In this document: piece by piece, positions 35,818 through 45,050 of the stretch
How the letters are laid out: every line of letters starts with the position of its first letter
Numbering within the stretch: position 1 is the stretch's first letter
From: Woeseiaceae bacterium
GTDB lineage: Bacteria; Pseudomonadota; Gammaproteobacteria; Steroidobacterales; Woeseiaceae
Assembly: GCA_024640315.1 (NCBI GenBank)
Contig: JAHEFF010000003.1
Coordinates: 87,963 to 151,962, forward strand
Direction: 5' to 3'
Length of the DNA: 64,000 nt
Notes under the pieces: model-generated
The model's input: only the letters and a program-made list of their open reading frames with translations
Databases searched by the model: none
What the model was told of the DNA's origin: nothing
Translations under genes and position numbers: made by a program

Positions 35818-36090
35818 ATGCTGCTGATCAAGTGTCCATGGTGCGGTGAGCGAGCCGAGACCGAGTTCAGTTGCGGCGGAGAAGCTGGCATCACCCGACC
35901 TGCCAATCCCGACTCGCTGACCGATGCCGAGTGGGCGGATTACCTGTTCATGCGCAAGAACCCGCGCGGCGCTCACGCGGAACTCTGGAACCACAGCCTG
36001 GGCTGCCGACGCTGGTTTGGCGTCGAGCGCGACACGGTTACCTACCGGATCGCGAAGACCTGCAAGCTATCGCCAGGAAAAACGGACTAA
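35818..36090 (+). CDS. soxD: sarcosine oxidase, delta subunit
   Basis: A 90-residue protein of normal SoxD length. The zinc ligands of the family are visible at C6 and C9 (CPWCG) and at H59 and C63 (WNHSLGC). It stabilises the heterotetrameric complex. It lies 13 bases after soxB and 10 bases before soxA. Confidence 0.95.
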   Translation: MLLIKCPWCGERAETEFSCGGEAGITRPANPDSLTDAEWADYLFMRKNPRGAHAELWNHSLGCRRWFGVERDTVTYRIAKTCKLSPGKTD

Positions 36091-36100
36091 CGGACGGCAC

Positions 36101-39079
36101 ATGCAGCCCAATCGTATCGACAAGGGCGGACGCATTGACCGTTCGCAACCGCTTCGCTTCCGCTTCAACGGCAGGACCTATGAAGGATTTGCCGGCGATA
36201 CGCTGGCGTCTGCGTTGCTGGCCAATGGCGTCTTGCTCGTCGGCCGAAGCTTCAAATTGCACCGGCCTCGCGGCATCGTCGGCGCCGGTGCCGAAGAACC
36301 CAACGCGATCATGCAGATCGGGACCGGGGCCGAGGCTCTTCCGAACAGGCGGGCAACCCAGGTATCGCTTCACGACGGTCTCGTGGCCAGGTCGACCAGG
36401 GGCTGGCCCGGACTGCGATTCGATGTCGGCGCAGTTAACAACCTGTTTTCGCGCGTATTCGCCGCCGGCTTTTACTACAAAACCTTCATGTACCCGCAAG
36501 CGCTCTGGAAATACTACGAACGCTTCATTCGCCGGTCGGCTGGCTTCGGCAAGGCACCCAGGAAGCCGGACCCTGATCGATATGATCACCGCAACGCGCA
36601 TTGCGATGTGCTCGTTGCCGGCGCCGGCCCGGCCGGATTGATGGCAGCACTGGCCGCCGCAAAGTCCGGCGCGCGCGTCATCATTGCCGATGATCAGCCC
36701 GAATTTGGCGGCAGCCTGCTGGCCAGTTCACAGACGATCGACAACAAGGCCGCAGATGAGTGGCTTGACGACATCGTGACGGAGCTTGCTCAGCTGGACG
36801 GCGTGACAATGCTTAATCGAAGCGTCGTGTTTGGCTATCACGATCATAATTTCCTCACCATCGCCGAGAACCGTGAAAACCATGTTCGCCAGCGCCTGTG
36901 GCGCGTGCGTGCACGTCAGGTGATCCTGGCCCAGGGGGCATTCGAGCGTCCGCTCGTATTCTGCAATAACGACAGGCCGGGCGTCATGCTGGCCTCTGCA
37001 GTATCTACCTACATCAACCGCTACGCAGTGTGCCCCGGCAAGCGCGCCGTCGTCTTTACGAACAACGACTCGGCATACCAGGCGGCGATTGATCTCCATG
37101 GCGCCGGAGCAACAGTTTCGGCGGTCGTGGACAGCCGGATGCAAGGCGCCGGTGAGCTGGCCAAAGCCGTGGAACAAGCAGGCATCCCTGTGTTTCATGG
37201 ACACGTCGTGACAGACGTTACCGGACAGAAGCGCGTATCCGGCGTCAGGATCGCGAAATGGAATGGTGATGCTGATTCACTCGTAGAGAATACGATCAGC
37301 ATTGACTGCGACCTGCTTGCTATGTCGGGTGGGTGGAACCCGGCGGTGCATCTTCATTCTCAGTCGGGTGGCAAGAACGTGTGGGACGAAGAGCTGCATT
37401 GTTTCGTCCCGGGTGACGCGGTGCAGGCCGAAATTTCTGTGGGCGCCGGGATCGGCCAATGGTCTCTTAGCGACTGTCTTCGAAGCGGACTCGAGGCCGG
37501 AAACGAAGCGGCTATGCGCTGCGATTTCGCGACTGCAGAAATGGTTGCTCCGCTGGCAAACGACGCAGCCACGCAAGCTTTGCAGCCGCTTTGGCGGGTG
37601 CCCGCGGCAAAAGACCCGGACCGATGCCCGAAGCAGTTTATTGACTTTCAGAATGACACAAGCGTTACCGATATTCGCCTTGCTGTTCGTGAGGGCTACC
37701 GAAACGTGGAACACGTCAAACGCTATACCGCGCTGGGATTTGGTACCGACCAGGGCAAACTCGGCAACATCAACGGCATGGCCGTGCTCGCCGAGTCGCT
37801 GGGCGAACAAATCCCTGCCGTCGGCACGACGACCTTTCGGCCGCCCTACACGCCGGTATCCTTCGGGGTGTGCGCTGGCGAGAGCATCGGCGACCTTTAC
37901 GACCCGGTCCGTAAGACCGCTATTCATGAATGGCACCAGTCCGCCGGGGCAGCGTTTGAAAATGTCGGCCAATGGCACAGACCGTGGTACTTCCCGCGAC
38001 GTGGTGAAGATCTGCACGCAGCGGTTGCGCGCGAGTGTCTCGCAACTCGGCAGTCCGTCGGTATGCTGGACGCTTCAACGCTCGGCAAGATCGATGTGCA
38101 GGGCAAGGATGCAGTTGAGTTTCTTGAGCGTATCTATACGCACAACGTTGGCAAGATGAAGAACGGGCGTTGCGCCTACGGCATCATGCTTGGCGAAGAC
38201 GGGATGGTCATGGATGACGGCGTCATGGCACGCATTGGCGACAATCGCTTCTACCTGACGACAACAACCGGTGGTGCTGCGAATGTCATGAGTTGGCTGG
38301 AGTCATGGTTGCAGACGGAATGGCCTGAACTGGATGTCTATCTGACGTCGCTTACCGATCACTACTCGACTATTGCCGTCGCCGGCCCGAATAGCCGCCG
38401 CCTTCTGCAAAAGGTCGGCTGCAGTATTGATCTCGCCAATGAACACTTCCCTTTCATGACGATGCAGACTGCCGAGCTGGCGGGTGTCGCTGTACAACTC
38501 TTTCGCGTCAGCTTTAGCGGCGAACTGGCATTCGAGGTCAACGTTAACAGCAACTACGCACAGCATATGTGGCAAACATTGATGGACGCCGGCCAGGAGT
38601 TCGATATCACGCCTTACGGAACGGAGACAATGCACGTCTTGCGTGCTGAAAAGGGATTCATCATCGTCGGCCAGGATACTGACGGGTCCGTAACGCCCGT
38701 TGATCTTCGCATGAACTGGCTCTTATCCAGAGACAAAGACTTCCTGGGCAAGCGCTCCTTGTCGCGACCTGATTGTCTGCGCGACGACCGCAAGCAGCTG
38801 GTTGGCCTTCTGCCTGAAGACAACAAGACCGTTTTGCCGGAGGGAACGCAGCTGATAGAGAACCCTTCTGCAACCGCGCCGGTACCTATGTGTGGCCATG
38901 TCTCATCAAGCTACATGAGCGCCTGCCTTGGTCACCCGATTGCGCTGGCGCTTGTGGCAGGCGGCCATTCACGAAAAGACGAAACCATATATGCATCATT
39001 GGCGGATGGCTCTGCAATTCCCGTCAGGATCGTGTCGGCCGTTTTCTACGATCAAAAGAATGAGCGCCAAAATGACTGA
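36101..39079 (+). CDS. soxA: sarcosine oxidase, alpha subunit
   Basis: A 992-residue protein with the full SoxA layout. An N-terminal 2Fe-2S-ferredoxin-like fold comes first (about 15-100: GFAGDTLASALLANG, SFKLHRPRGI). A NAD-binding module follows (about 168: CDVLVAGAGPAGLMAALAAA). The C-terminal GcvT-like THF domain runs from about 610 to 970 and includes MLDASTLGKIDVQGKDA, VSFSGELAFEVNVN and DTDGSVTPVDL. It binds NAD+ and folate and converts the C1 unit from sarcosine to 5,10-methylene-THF. ATG 36101 has GGACGG upstream. The longer frame to 35924 overlaps soxD and is rejected. Its stop overlaps soxG by 8 bases. Confidence 0.95.
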   Translation: MQPNRIDKGGRIDRSQPLRFRFNGRTYEGFAGDTLASALLANGVLLVGRSFKLHRPRGIVGAGAEEPNAIMQIGTGAEALPNRRATQVSLHDGLVARSTRGWPGLRFDVGAVNNLFSRVFAAGFYYKTFMYPQALWKYYERFIRRSAGFGKAPRKPDPDRYDHRNAHCDVLVAGAGPAGLMAALAAAKSGARVIIADDQPEFGGSLLASSQTIDNKAADEWLDDIVTELAQLDGVTMLNRSVVFGYHDHNFLTIAENRENHVRQRLWRVRARQVILAQGAFERPLVFCNNDRPGVMLASAVSTYINRYAVCPGKRAVVFTNNDSAYQAAIDLHGAGATVSAVVDSRMQGAGELAKAVEQAGIPVFHGHVVTDVTGQKRVSGVRIAKWNGDADSLVENTISIDCDLLAMSGGWNPAVHLHSQSGGKNVWDEELHCFVPGDAVQAEISVGAGIGQWSLSDCLRSGLEAGNEAAMRCDFATAEMVAPLANDAATQALQPLWRVPAAKDPDRCPKQFIDFQNDTSVTDIRLAVREGYRNVEHVKRYTALGFGTDQGKLGNINGMAVLAESLGEQIPAVGTTTFRPPYTPVSFGVCAGESIGDLYDPVRKTAIHEWHQSAGAAFENVGQWHRPWYFPRRGEDLHAAVARECLATRQSVGMLDASTLGKIDVQGKDAVEFLERIYTHNVGKMKNGRCAYGIMLGEDGMVMDDGVMARIGDNRFYLTTTTGGAANVMSWLESWLQTEWPELDVYLTSLTDHYSTIAVAGPNSRRLLQKVGCSIDLANEHFPFMTMQTAELAGVAVQLFRVSFSGELAFEVNVNSNYAQHMWQTLMDAGQEFDITPYGTETMHVLRAEKGFIIVGQDTDGSVTPVDLRMNWLLSRDKDFLGKRSLSRPDCLRDDRKQLVGLLPEDNKTVLPEGTQLIENPSATAPVPMCGHVSSSYMSACLGHPIALALVAGGHSRKDETIYASLADGSAIPVRIVSAVFYDQKNERQND

Positions 39080-39668
39080 AGCACCAACACAACGGCATGG
39101 GCTCGAGCACTTTTTGGGTGACCCGCTGCAGGGCAATGCGACCGATTCCATCGTGGATATACAGCTTCAGCCGCGCTTAAGCCATCTGAATCTGCGCGGC
39201 AATGCAGGAAACCCTGATTTCGTGAAAGCGACGGAAGACGTACTCGACCAGAAGCTGCCAACCGTACCTAACACCATGTCGGCGAACATGCATCGCGTAT
39301 ACTGGCTGGGCCCGGACGAATGGTTGATCCTGACCGACTCGCAGACGCTTGTGGAGGAACTGCAGCAGTCTCTATCACCATTACATGGCGCGGTGAATGA
39401 TGTCAGTGGTGGGCAAATCGCGTTACGTATTTCCGGCACACATGTTCGTGACGTGCTCGCCAAGGGGTGTACGCTGGACTTTCACCCACGAGTTTTCACT
39501 TCCGGCCTGTGCGCACAGAGCGGGCTCGCGAAGGCGAGCGTTCTTATCGCGCTAACCGGCGACGCGGACACATTCGATGTGGTTGTCAGGCGGAGCTTTG
39601 CCGACTACCTCGTACGCTGGCTTAGGCAAGCGGCGGACGAATATGGCGTGCGAATCGAATCCGCATGA
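39072..39668 (+). CDS. soxG: sarcosine oxidase, gamma subunit
   Basis: A 198-residue SoxG-type protein with HRVYWLGPDEWLILT, NDVSGGQIALRISG and ASVLIALTGDADTFDVVVRR. It resembles a GcvT C-terminal fold and completes the soxBDAG set. ATG 39072 overlaps the soxA stop; ATG 39060 in the same frame is an equally possible start. No clear terminator follows. The hairpin GGCGC-TCAGT-GCGCC at about 39688-39702 has no T-run. Confidence 0.92.
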   Translation: MTEAPTQRHGLEHFLGDPLQGNATDSIVDIQLQPRLSHLNLRGNAGNPDFVKATEDVLDQKLPTVPNTMSANMHRVYWLGPDEWLILTDSQTLVEELQQSLSPLHGAVNDVSGGQIALRISGTHVRDVLAKGCTLDFHPRVFTSGLCAQSGLAKASVLIALTGDADTFDVVVRRSFADYLVRWLRQAADEYGVRIESA

Positions 39669-39821
39669 GGAGCCGCGTACTGCGGGCGCTCAGTGCGCCG
39701 TGACAAAGATGGCCGGTGCGGTCTTGTTCACCTTTCATTCACCGCCCGATGAAATTCCGCCAATTTGTTACCATGCAGAACGATATTCACGGTTGCCAGG
39801 CAACCCAGGAACAGTAAGCAA

Positions 39822-40205
39822 TTGTTTTTAAATAAAGAAGACACGTTTAAGGATGCCGCAGAAACCATCGGCGGACGTATCGTCCATGCTCGGGAAGCCC
39901 AGGATCTCAGCACGGCGCAGCTTGCCCGGCGCCTCGGCGTAAAATCTTCCACGCTGCATGCGTGGGAAACGGACCAGCGAACGCCCAGATCCAACCGGCT
40001 CATCATGCTCGCGGGAATACTCAACGTCAGCCCGACATGGCTGCTCATGGGATACGGCGAGCGACCAATGGATGTACTCAAGGAAACCGAGATGGAGCAG
40101 ATTCGCAGCGCCGCCGAACGGTTGCGCCAGCAGGCTCTCACGCTTGCGGATGACCTCAAGCAGCTTGAAGCAAGGCTCGAATCCTACGAGAGCTACCAGA
40201 AATAG
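39822..40205 (+). CDS. XRE-family transcriptional regulator
   Basis: A 127-residue protein. Residues about 18-70 form a Cro/C1-type helix-turn-helix with LSTAQLARRLGVKSSTLHAWE as its core. They are followed by a coiled-coil tail (MEQIRSAAERLRQQ and LADDLKQLEARLE) suited to dimerisation. No sensor domain is present. The open frame starts at TTG 39765, but TTG 39822 is preceded by CAGGAACAG and gives a compact protein; neither is certain. It lies between soxG and the SSS symporter and could control either operon. Confidence 0.85.
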   Translation: MFLNKEDTFKDAAETIGGRIVHAREAQDLSTAQLARRLGVKSSTLHAWETDQRTPRSNRLIMLAGILNVSPTWLLMGYGERPMDVLKETEMEQIRSAAERLRQQALTLADDLKQLEARLESYESYQK

Positions 40206-40324
40206 AGAGACCGCACGCAGCCCGAAACGTCACCTGATCACGCGCAAATTACGGAATTCCAGGGCCTGTCGATTCGGCCACAACCTGATTCGACAGGGAA
40301 AAATAACAACAAGAGAGCCCGTCA

Positions 40325-41890
40325 TTGCATCTTGAAACCCTCGATTTCGTCGTCGTCGCCATCTACGCGGTGTCACTACTGGCACTCGCGCAATGGGTCT
40401 CACGCGAGAAAGCCGGCCACGAGAAGAACACGCAGGACTATTTCCTCGCCGGACGGGCGTTGCCGTGGTGGGCGATCGGCGCATCCCTCATTGCCGCGAA
40501 TATCTCGGCCGAGCAGATCATCGGTATGTCGGGGTCGGCATTCGTCATGGGTATCGCCATTGGTGCCTACGAGTGGATGGCGGCAATTACCCTGATCATT
40601 GTCGGCAAGTACCTGTTGCCCGTCTTCCTGAAGCACAAGATCTACACAATGCCGCAGTTCCTCGAACAGCGCTTCGATCACCGTGTGCGGACGATCCTGA
40701 GTTTCTTCTGGCTGGGTGTCTACGTATTCGTCAACCTGACGTCGATTCTCTGGCTTGGTTCGCTGGCCATTAATACCGTCACGGGACTGGACCTTAACTA
40801 CGCCCTTATCCTGCTGGCGGCGTTTGCGACCGGTTACTCCTTGTATGGTGGTCTCAAGGCGGTGGCATTAACTGACATCATCCAGGTTATCCTCCTGGTG
40901 TTCGGTGGCCTGATGATCGCCTATTTCTCAATGAATGAGATTTCCGGCGGTGAGGGCGTCATCGCCGGTTTCAAAATAATGGTTGAGCAGGTACCTGAGA
41001 AATTCGACCTGATCCTGTCGAAGGATAATCCGCACTACATCAATCTCCCCGGCATTTCGGTGCTGGTCGGCGGCATGTGGATCATGAACCTGTCTTACTG
41101 GGGCTTCAATCAGTACATTATCCAGCGCGCGCTGGCTGCAAAAAACAGTCGCGAAGCCCAGAAAGGCATCGTCTTCGCCGCTTTCCTCAAAATGCTGATG
41201 CCGGTTCTCGTCGTATTACCCGGTATTGCCTCAGTTATTCTTGCGCCTGACCTGGCAGCGCCGGACCAGGCATATCCGGAGGTAATGAAGCTTCTGCCGG
41301 CCGGCCTGACCGGTCTCGTGTTTGCCGCACTGATTGCTGCCATTGTCTCGTCGCTTGCCTCGATGATGAACAGCATCTCGACCATTTTTACGATAGACGT
41401 CTACTCCAACTTTGTTAAGGATCGAAAATCCGAAACGCACCTTGTCACAGTGGGAAGGATCGTCAGCCTCTCGGCGATTATCGTCGCCTCGATCGTTGCC
41501 CGGCCACTGCTCGGCAACTTCGATCAGGCGTTTCAATACATTCAGGAGTTCACCGGCTTTTTCACGCCGGGTGTGGTCGCCATTTTCCTGCTCGCCATCT
41601 TCTGGAAGAAGACTACGGCAAATGCCGCTATCGCCGCGGCGATCGGATCGGCAGTGATATCTCTGGCATTCAAGCTCCTCTGGCCTGCGCTACCCTTCAT
41701 TGATCGCGTCGGAATTGCGTTTTTGCTCTGCGTCATTATCGGTCTCGTGATTTCACAACTTGAAAGTGGGGTCGATCAGCCGGGCGCGATCGAGTACAAA
41801 GAAATCGATACATCGACAAGCGCAAGCTTTAACCTGGCATCGGCCATCATCGTCCTGATGCTCGTCGGGCTCTACGCAACATGGTGGTAA
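40325..41890 (+). CDS. SSS-family sodium:solute symporter
   Basis: A 521-residue membrane protein of the SLC5/vSGLT-type family with about 13-14 helices. Family features include NTQDYFLAGRALPWWAIG, SLIAANISAEQIIGMSG, TGYSLYGGLKAVALTDIIQ and AAIVSSLASMMNSISTIFT, the last containing sodium-site Ser residues. Substrates in the family include sugars, proline, choline and carboxylates; none can be chosen here. The start codon appears to be TTG 40325 after AACAAGAGAG. Its last codons overlap the beginning of the next open frame, marking it as first gene of the 40325-48106 operon. Confidence 0.87.
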   Translation: MHLETLDFVVVAIYAVSLLALAQWVSREKAGHEKNTQDYFLAGRALPWWAIGASLIAANISAEQIIGMSGSAFVMGIAIGAYEWMAAITLIIVGKYLLPVFLKHKIYTMPQFLEQRFDHRVRTILSFFWLGVYVFVNLTSILWLGSLAINTVTGLDLNYALILLAAFATGYSLYGGLKAVALTDIIQVILLVFGGLMIAYFSMNEISGGEGVIAGFKIMVEQVPEKFDLILSKDNPHYINLPGISVLVGGMWIMNLSYWGFNQYIIQRALAAKNSREAQKGIVFAAFLKMLMPVLVVLPGIASVILAPDLAAPDQAYPEVMKLLPAGLTGLVFAALIAAIVSSLASMMNSISTIFTIDVYSNFVKDRKSETHLVTVGRIVSLSAIIVASIVARPLLGNFDQAFQYIQEFTGFFTPGVVAIFLLAIFWKKTTANAAIAAAIGSAVISLAFKLLWPALPFIDRVGIAFLLCVIIGLVISQLESGVDQPGAIEYKEIDTSTSASFNLASAIIVLMLVGLYATWW

Positions 41891-41892
41891 AT

Positions 41893-43236
41893 ATGGAAAG
41901 GCACGATAGCGGTCGTTCAATTCTCAGGATCGTTTTAGCAGTGATACTGATGCTCGGTACCGCGATTGCCGGACTGGTCGTTGCTGACGAGCGCGAAACA
42001 GGCAGGTCTGCGAAAGAATTTGTTCCCGCATCCACGGTGCCGGAAGTTCAGGCACAAATGCGAAAGCTGCCAACAGACGATATCTGGTGGACCGTCAACG
42101 GCAAAGATATGGCGTGGAACTTCAAAAATCTGCATCAGATCTTCCCCACCGTCAATGTCTATCGGAACGGTCCTGTCAAAACCCTGGCCTACCGCCCGAT
42201 GAAAGAAATCGCTGAACACGTTGTGGGCACGCCCGAAGGACCCATGACGTTCGAATCGTTTATCGAGAGCGACCAGTCGACAACGATGGGTGTCGTCATA
42301 CTGCACAAGGGCGATATTGTTTTCGAGCGATACCCGCGAATGCAGGAATATGAAAAACCGGTTTACTGGTCGACCGCCAAAATCTTCACCTCGACCGTGA
42401 TTCGCATTCTCGAGGAGCGTGGCCAGATAGATGTCAGCCATCCCATCGACGATTATATACCGGAGCTCAAGAACTCGAGTTTCGCTGGCACGCCGGTCCG
42501 GCACATTCTCGACATGGCCTCGGGCCTCGATTGCTCAGATGAATACGAGTCGTGGGACTCCTGCTACTACCTGTACTCGATGGCAATCGGCGATGGATTC
42601 CGGACGGAGAACGCGCCGGATAACCCATATGACTTTGCCGCGACCTACAAGGCAACCAGGCTGGGACCCTCGGGCGAGAAATTTTCGTACTCGGGTTTCA
42701 ATACTTTCATCCTGGCCTGGTTGGTAGAGAAACTCACCGACATGCCATTCCAGGACGCATTCACAAAGGAAATCTGGCACCACATCGGCGCCGAAGCAGA
42801 CGCCTCATACATTGCGCCGCGTTACGGCATTGCGGTTACCCATGGTGGCTTCGTCTCACGAATGCGTGACCTGGCACGATTCGGACTGCTGTTTACGCCG
42901 AGCTACACCGTGGTCAGCGATGAAAAGATTATTTCTGAGTCGCACATCGATTTGCTTCGCAACGGCGGCGACCCGAAGCTACGACTAAACGCCGGCCTGC
43001 CCGGCGTCGAGGAAAGCGGCGTCAAGCACAACGTGTACCAGTGGGACGAGATTTACGCGAACGACACTTTTTTTAAAGGTGGCTGGGCCGGCCAGGGATT
43101 GCTCGTCAATCCAACACGTGACACGGTCGCCGTATTCACCAGTTACTTCAAGGACGATCAATACAGCGAAGTCCGGCTGGAGCCCGTGCTATTCGAGGTA
43201 CTCGACGCGGTATTCGGCAACGCGGACCGCCAGTGA
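41893..43236 (+). CDS. membrane-anchored or exported serine hydrolase (beta-lactamase/transpeptidase-like)
   Basis: A 447-residue protein with one N-terminal hydrophobic segment (SILRIVLAVILMLGTAIAGLVV). The serine hydrolase motifs are WSTAK (SxxK, Ser near residue 159), YSGFN (YxN), and a late Gly-rich FKGGWAGQG in the position of KTG/HxG. It belongs to the family of periplasmic esterases and 6-aminohexanoate-dimer-hydrolase-like enzymes. ATG 41893 is preceded by GGTGG; ATG 41881, four codons earlier and overlapping the symporter stop, is the alternative. Its stop overlaps the SDR gene. It probably cleaves an ester or amide substrate before uptake or oxidation. Confidence 0.8.
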   Translation: MERHDSGRSILRIVLAVILMLGTAIAGLVVADERETGRSAKEFVPASTVPEVQAQMRKLPTDDIWWTVNGKDMAWNFKNLHQIFPTVNVYRNGPVKTLAYRPMKEIAEHVVGTPEGPMTFESFIESDQSTTMGVVILHKGDIVFERYPRMQEYEKPVYWSTAKIFTSTVIRILEERGQIDVSHPIDDYIPELKNSSFAGTPVRHILDMASGLDCSDEYESWDSCYYLYSMAIGDGFRTENAPDNPYDFAATYKATRLGPSGEKFSYSGFNTFILAWLVEKLTDMPFQDAFTKEIWHHIGAEADASYIAPRYGIAVTHGGFVSRMRDLARFGLLFTPSYTVVSDEKIISESHIDLLRNGGDPKLRLNAGLPGVEESGVKHNVYQWDEIYANDTFFKGGWAGQGLLVNPTRDTVAVFTSYFKDDQYSEVRLEPVLFEVLDAVFGNADRQ

Positions 43237-44027
43237 CTCCGGATGAGAGCCGAAGCACTGTTGCCCTGGTAACCGGCGGAGCATCAGGCGTAGGGCGCAC
43301 AATCGCCGAGTTCCTTATGGCCGAAGGTGCGTCGGTCCACGTACTGGACGCGGCACAAAAACACATCGACGATTTTATCGCCGCAAATCCGGATGCGACA
43401 GCAACACTCTGCGATGTTGGCAATCCTGACCAGGTCGAAGCGGCGTTCAGCGATTTACAGGCGAGACATGGTGCGCTGCACATACTGGTCAACAACGCCG
43501 GTATTGCCGGTCCAGCGGGGCCTGTGGAAGATCTCGATGTCGACGACTGGGTACGCTGCATCGACGTCAACCTCAACGGTGTCTTCTATGTCACCCGTCA
43601 GGCCATACCATTGCTCAGGGAGCAGACAGGTGGAGCGATCGTCAATCTTGCCTCCAACGCCGGTCTGTTCGGCTGTCCTCATCGATCGCCGTATGTCGCC
43701 TCCAAGTGGGCCATGATCGGGTTGACCAAGACCTGGGCGATGGAACTCGGCTCACACAACATTCGCGTCAACGCGGTCTGCCCTACGAGCGTGGAGGGCG
43801 AACGAATTAACGGCGTCATTGAGGCGGATGCGGCCAAACGAGGGCTGACCGCCGCCGAGATTCGCGACGTGTATCAGCGCCAGAGCTCGATGCGGACCTT
43901 CGTCACCGCGGAAGATGTCGCGAATATGGTCGTGTTTCTTGCTTCGGACAAAGCCGCACGAATCTCCGGCCAGGCGATAGCCGTGGACGGACACACAGAA
44001 ACCCTCTCCAACTGGCTGGATCACTAA
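43233..44027 (+). CDS. SDR-family NAD(P)-dependent oxidoreductase
   Basis: A 264-residue classical short-chain dehydrogenase. It has a cofactor motif (ALVTGGASGVGRTIAE), NNAGIAG, the catalytic Tyr-x-x-x-Lys in SPYVASKWAMIG with Ser in LASNAG, and the post-catalytic NAVCPTSVEG. A negatively charged residue after the second strand (LDAA) suggests NAD+ preference. GTG 43233 overlaps the stop of the serine hydrolase by four bases. In this operon it probably oxidises an alcohol released from the imported or hydrolysed substrate. Confidence 0.9.
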   Translation: MTPDESRSTVALVTGGASGVGRTIAEFLMAEGASVHVLDAAQKHIDDFIAANPDATATLCDVGNPDQVEAAFSDLQARHGALHILVNNAGIAGPAGPVEDLDVDDWVRCIDVNLNGVFYVTRQAIPLLREQTGGAIVNLASNAGLFGCPHRSPYVASKWAMIGLTKTWAMELGSHNIRVNAVCPTSVEGERINGVIEADAAKRGLTAAEIRDVYQRQSSMRTFVTAEDVANMVVFLASDKAARISGQAIAVDGHTETLSNWLDH

Positions 44028-45031
44028 TGAGCGAGAGCGAAAAGATGCGCGCTGCATGGTTTAGTACGTTCGGCAAGGCCAGTGACGTATTAAGCGTCGG
44101 CGAATTCGACAAACCAGCCGCTGGCCCCGGGGAAGTCCTTGTCCGGCTGCACACCAGCGGTGTCAATCCGTCCGACGTAAAGAAGCGTGCGGGTTCGTTC
44201 CCGGATTTGCTTGATGAAGGACCCGTCATTCCCAACAGCGACGGTGCCGGAATCGTTGAGGCTGTTGGCGCAGGCATTTCAGACAATCGCATCGGCGAGC
44301 GTGTGTGGATCTACCAGGCCCAGTTCGCAAGGCGGTTTGGCACTGCTGCGGAGTATGTCGCCATTGACAGCTCAAGAGCGCCGCGATTGCCTGACAGCGC
44401 AGGATTCGATGTGGGCGCCTGTCTTGGCATTCCGGTTATGACCGCGCATCGTTGCGTCTTTGCCGACGGTGACATCGATGGCCGCACGATCCTGGTTACC
44501 GGCGGCGCGGGACGCGTAGGCCACTATGCCATCCAGTGGGCCAGCCAGGCCGGCGCACGGGTAATTGCCACCGCAAGCAATGAGAATGACCGCGAAGCGT
44601 GCATTAGTGCAGGCGCAGATTGCGTCGTCAATCATCGGCAAAAGACGTTCGCAGAGTCCGTGCTCGATGCGACGCGTGGCGAGCTCGTGGACCGTATCAT
44701 TGATGTCGAATTTGGCTCGAACCTGGCGACCTCGCTTGAGGTTATTCGCGTGGGTGGCGCCATAGTGACGTATTCATCTACGGTCGATCCGAGACCTGAG
44801 TTGCCATTCTTGCAGATGATGTACAAAGACCTGGTCGTTCGCTTCGTCATTGTGTACGCGATGCCGGAGACGGCCAAACAGTTCGCCATCGCAGACATAG
44901 CAAGGGCGCTGGACAAGAATCAGCTGCAACACCGGATTGCAGAGAAGCTTCCGCTCGAAGAAATTGCTCGCAGCAATGAAATTGTCGAACAAGGTAATAT
45001 CAGGGGATGCGTCATTCTGACGATTGATTGA
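44027..45031 (+). CDS. quinone-oxidoreductase-like MDR enzyme
   Basis: A 334-residue medium-chain dehydrogenase/reductase of the zeta-crystallin or NADPH:quinone reductase group. It has HTSGVNPSDVKKRAG near the N-terminus and the nucleotide-binding VTGGAGRVGHYAIQWA. The catalytic zinc Cys and structural zinc Cys cluster of alcohol dehydrogenases are missing, as usual for this group. The start shares one base with the SDR stop (TAATG). It could reduce an enone or quinone arising from the same unknown substrate. Confidence 0.87.
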   Translation: MSESEKMRAAWFSTFGKASDVLSVGEFDKPAAGPGEVLVRLHTSGVNPSDVKKRAGSFPDLLDEGPVIPNSDGAGIVEAVGAGISDNRIGERVWIYQAQFARRFGTAAEYVAIDSSRAPRLPDSAGFDVGACLGIPVMTAHRCVFADGDIDGRTILVTGGAGRVGHYAIQWASQAGARVIATASNENDREACISAGADCVVNHRQKTFAESVLDATRGELVDRIIDVEFGSNLATSLEVIRVGGAIVTYSSTVDPRPELPFLQMMYKDLVVRFVIVYAMPETAKQFAIADIARALDKNQLQHRIAEKLPLEEIARSNEIVEQGNIRGCVILTID

Positions 45032-45050
45032 CCAGGGAGAGCTAAGCGTC

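Noticed and set aside
35924..36100. Upstream extension of the soxA reading frame
   Set aside because: It overlaps soxD in another frame; SoxA similarity begins at ATG 36101 with a good upstream GGACGG.
39688..39702. Terminator after soxG
   Set aside because: The GGCGC/GCGCC hairpin has no following T-run, so it is not a convincing Rho-independent terminator.
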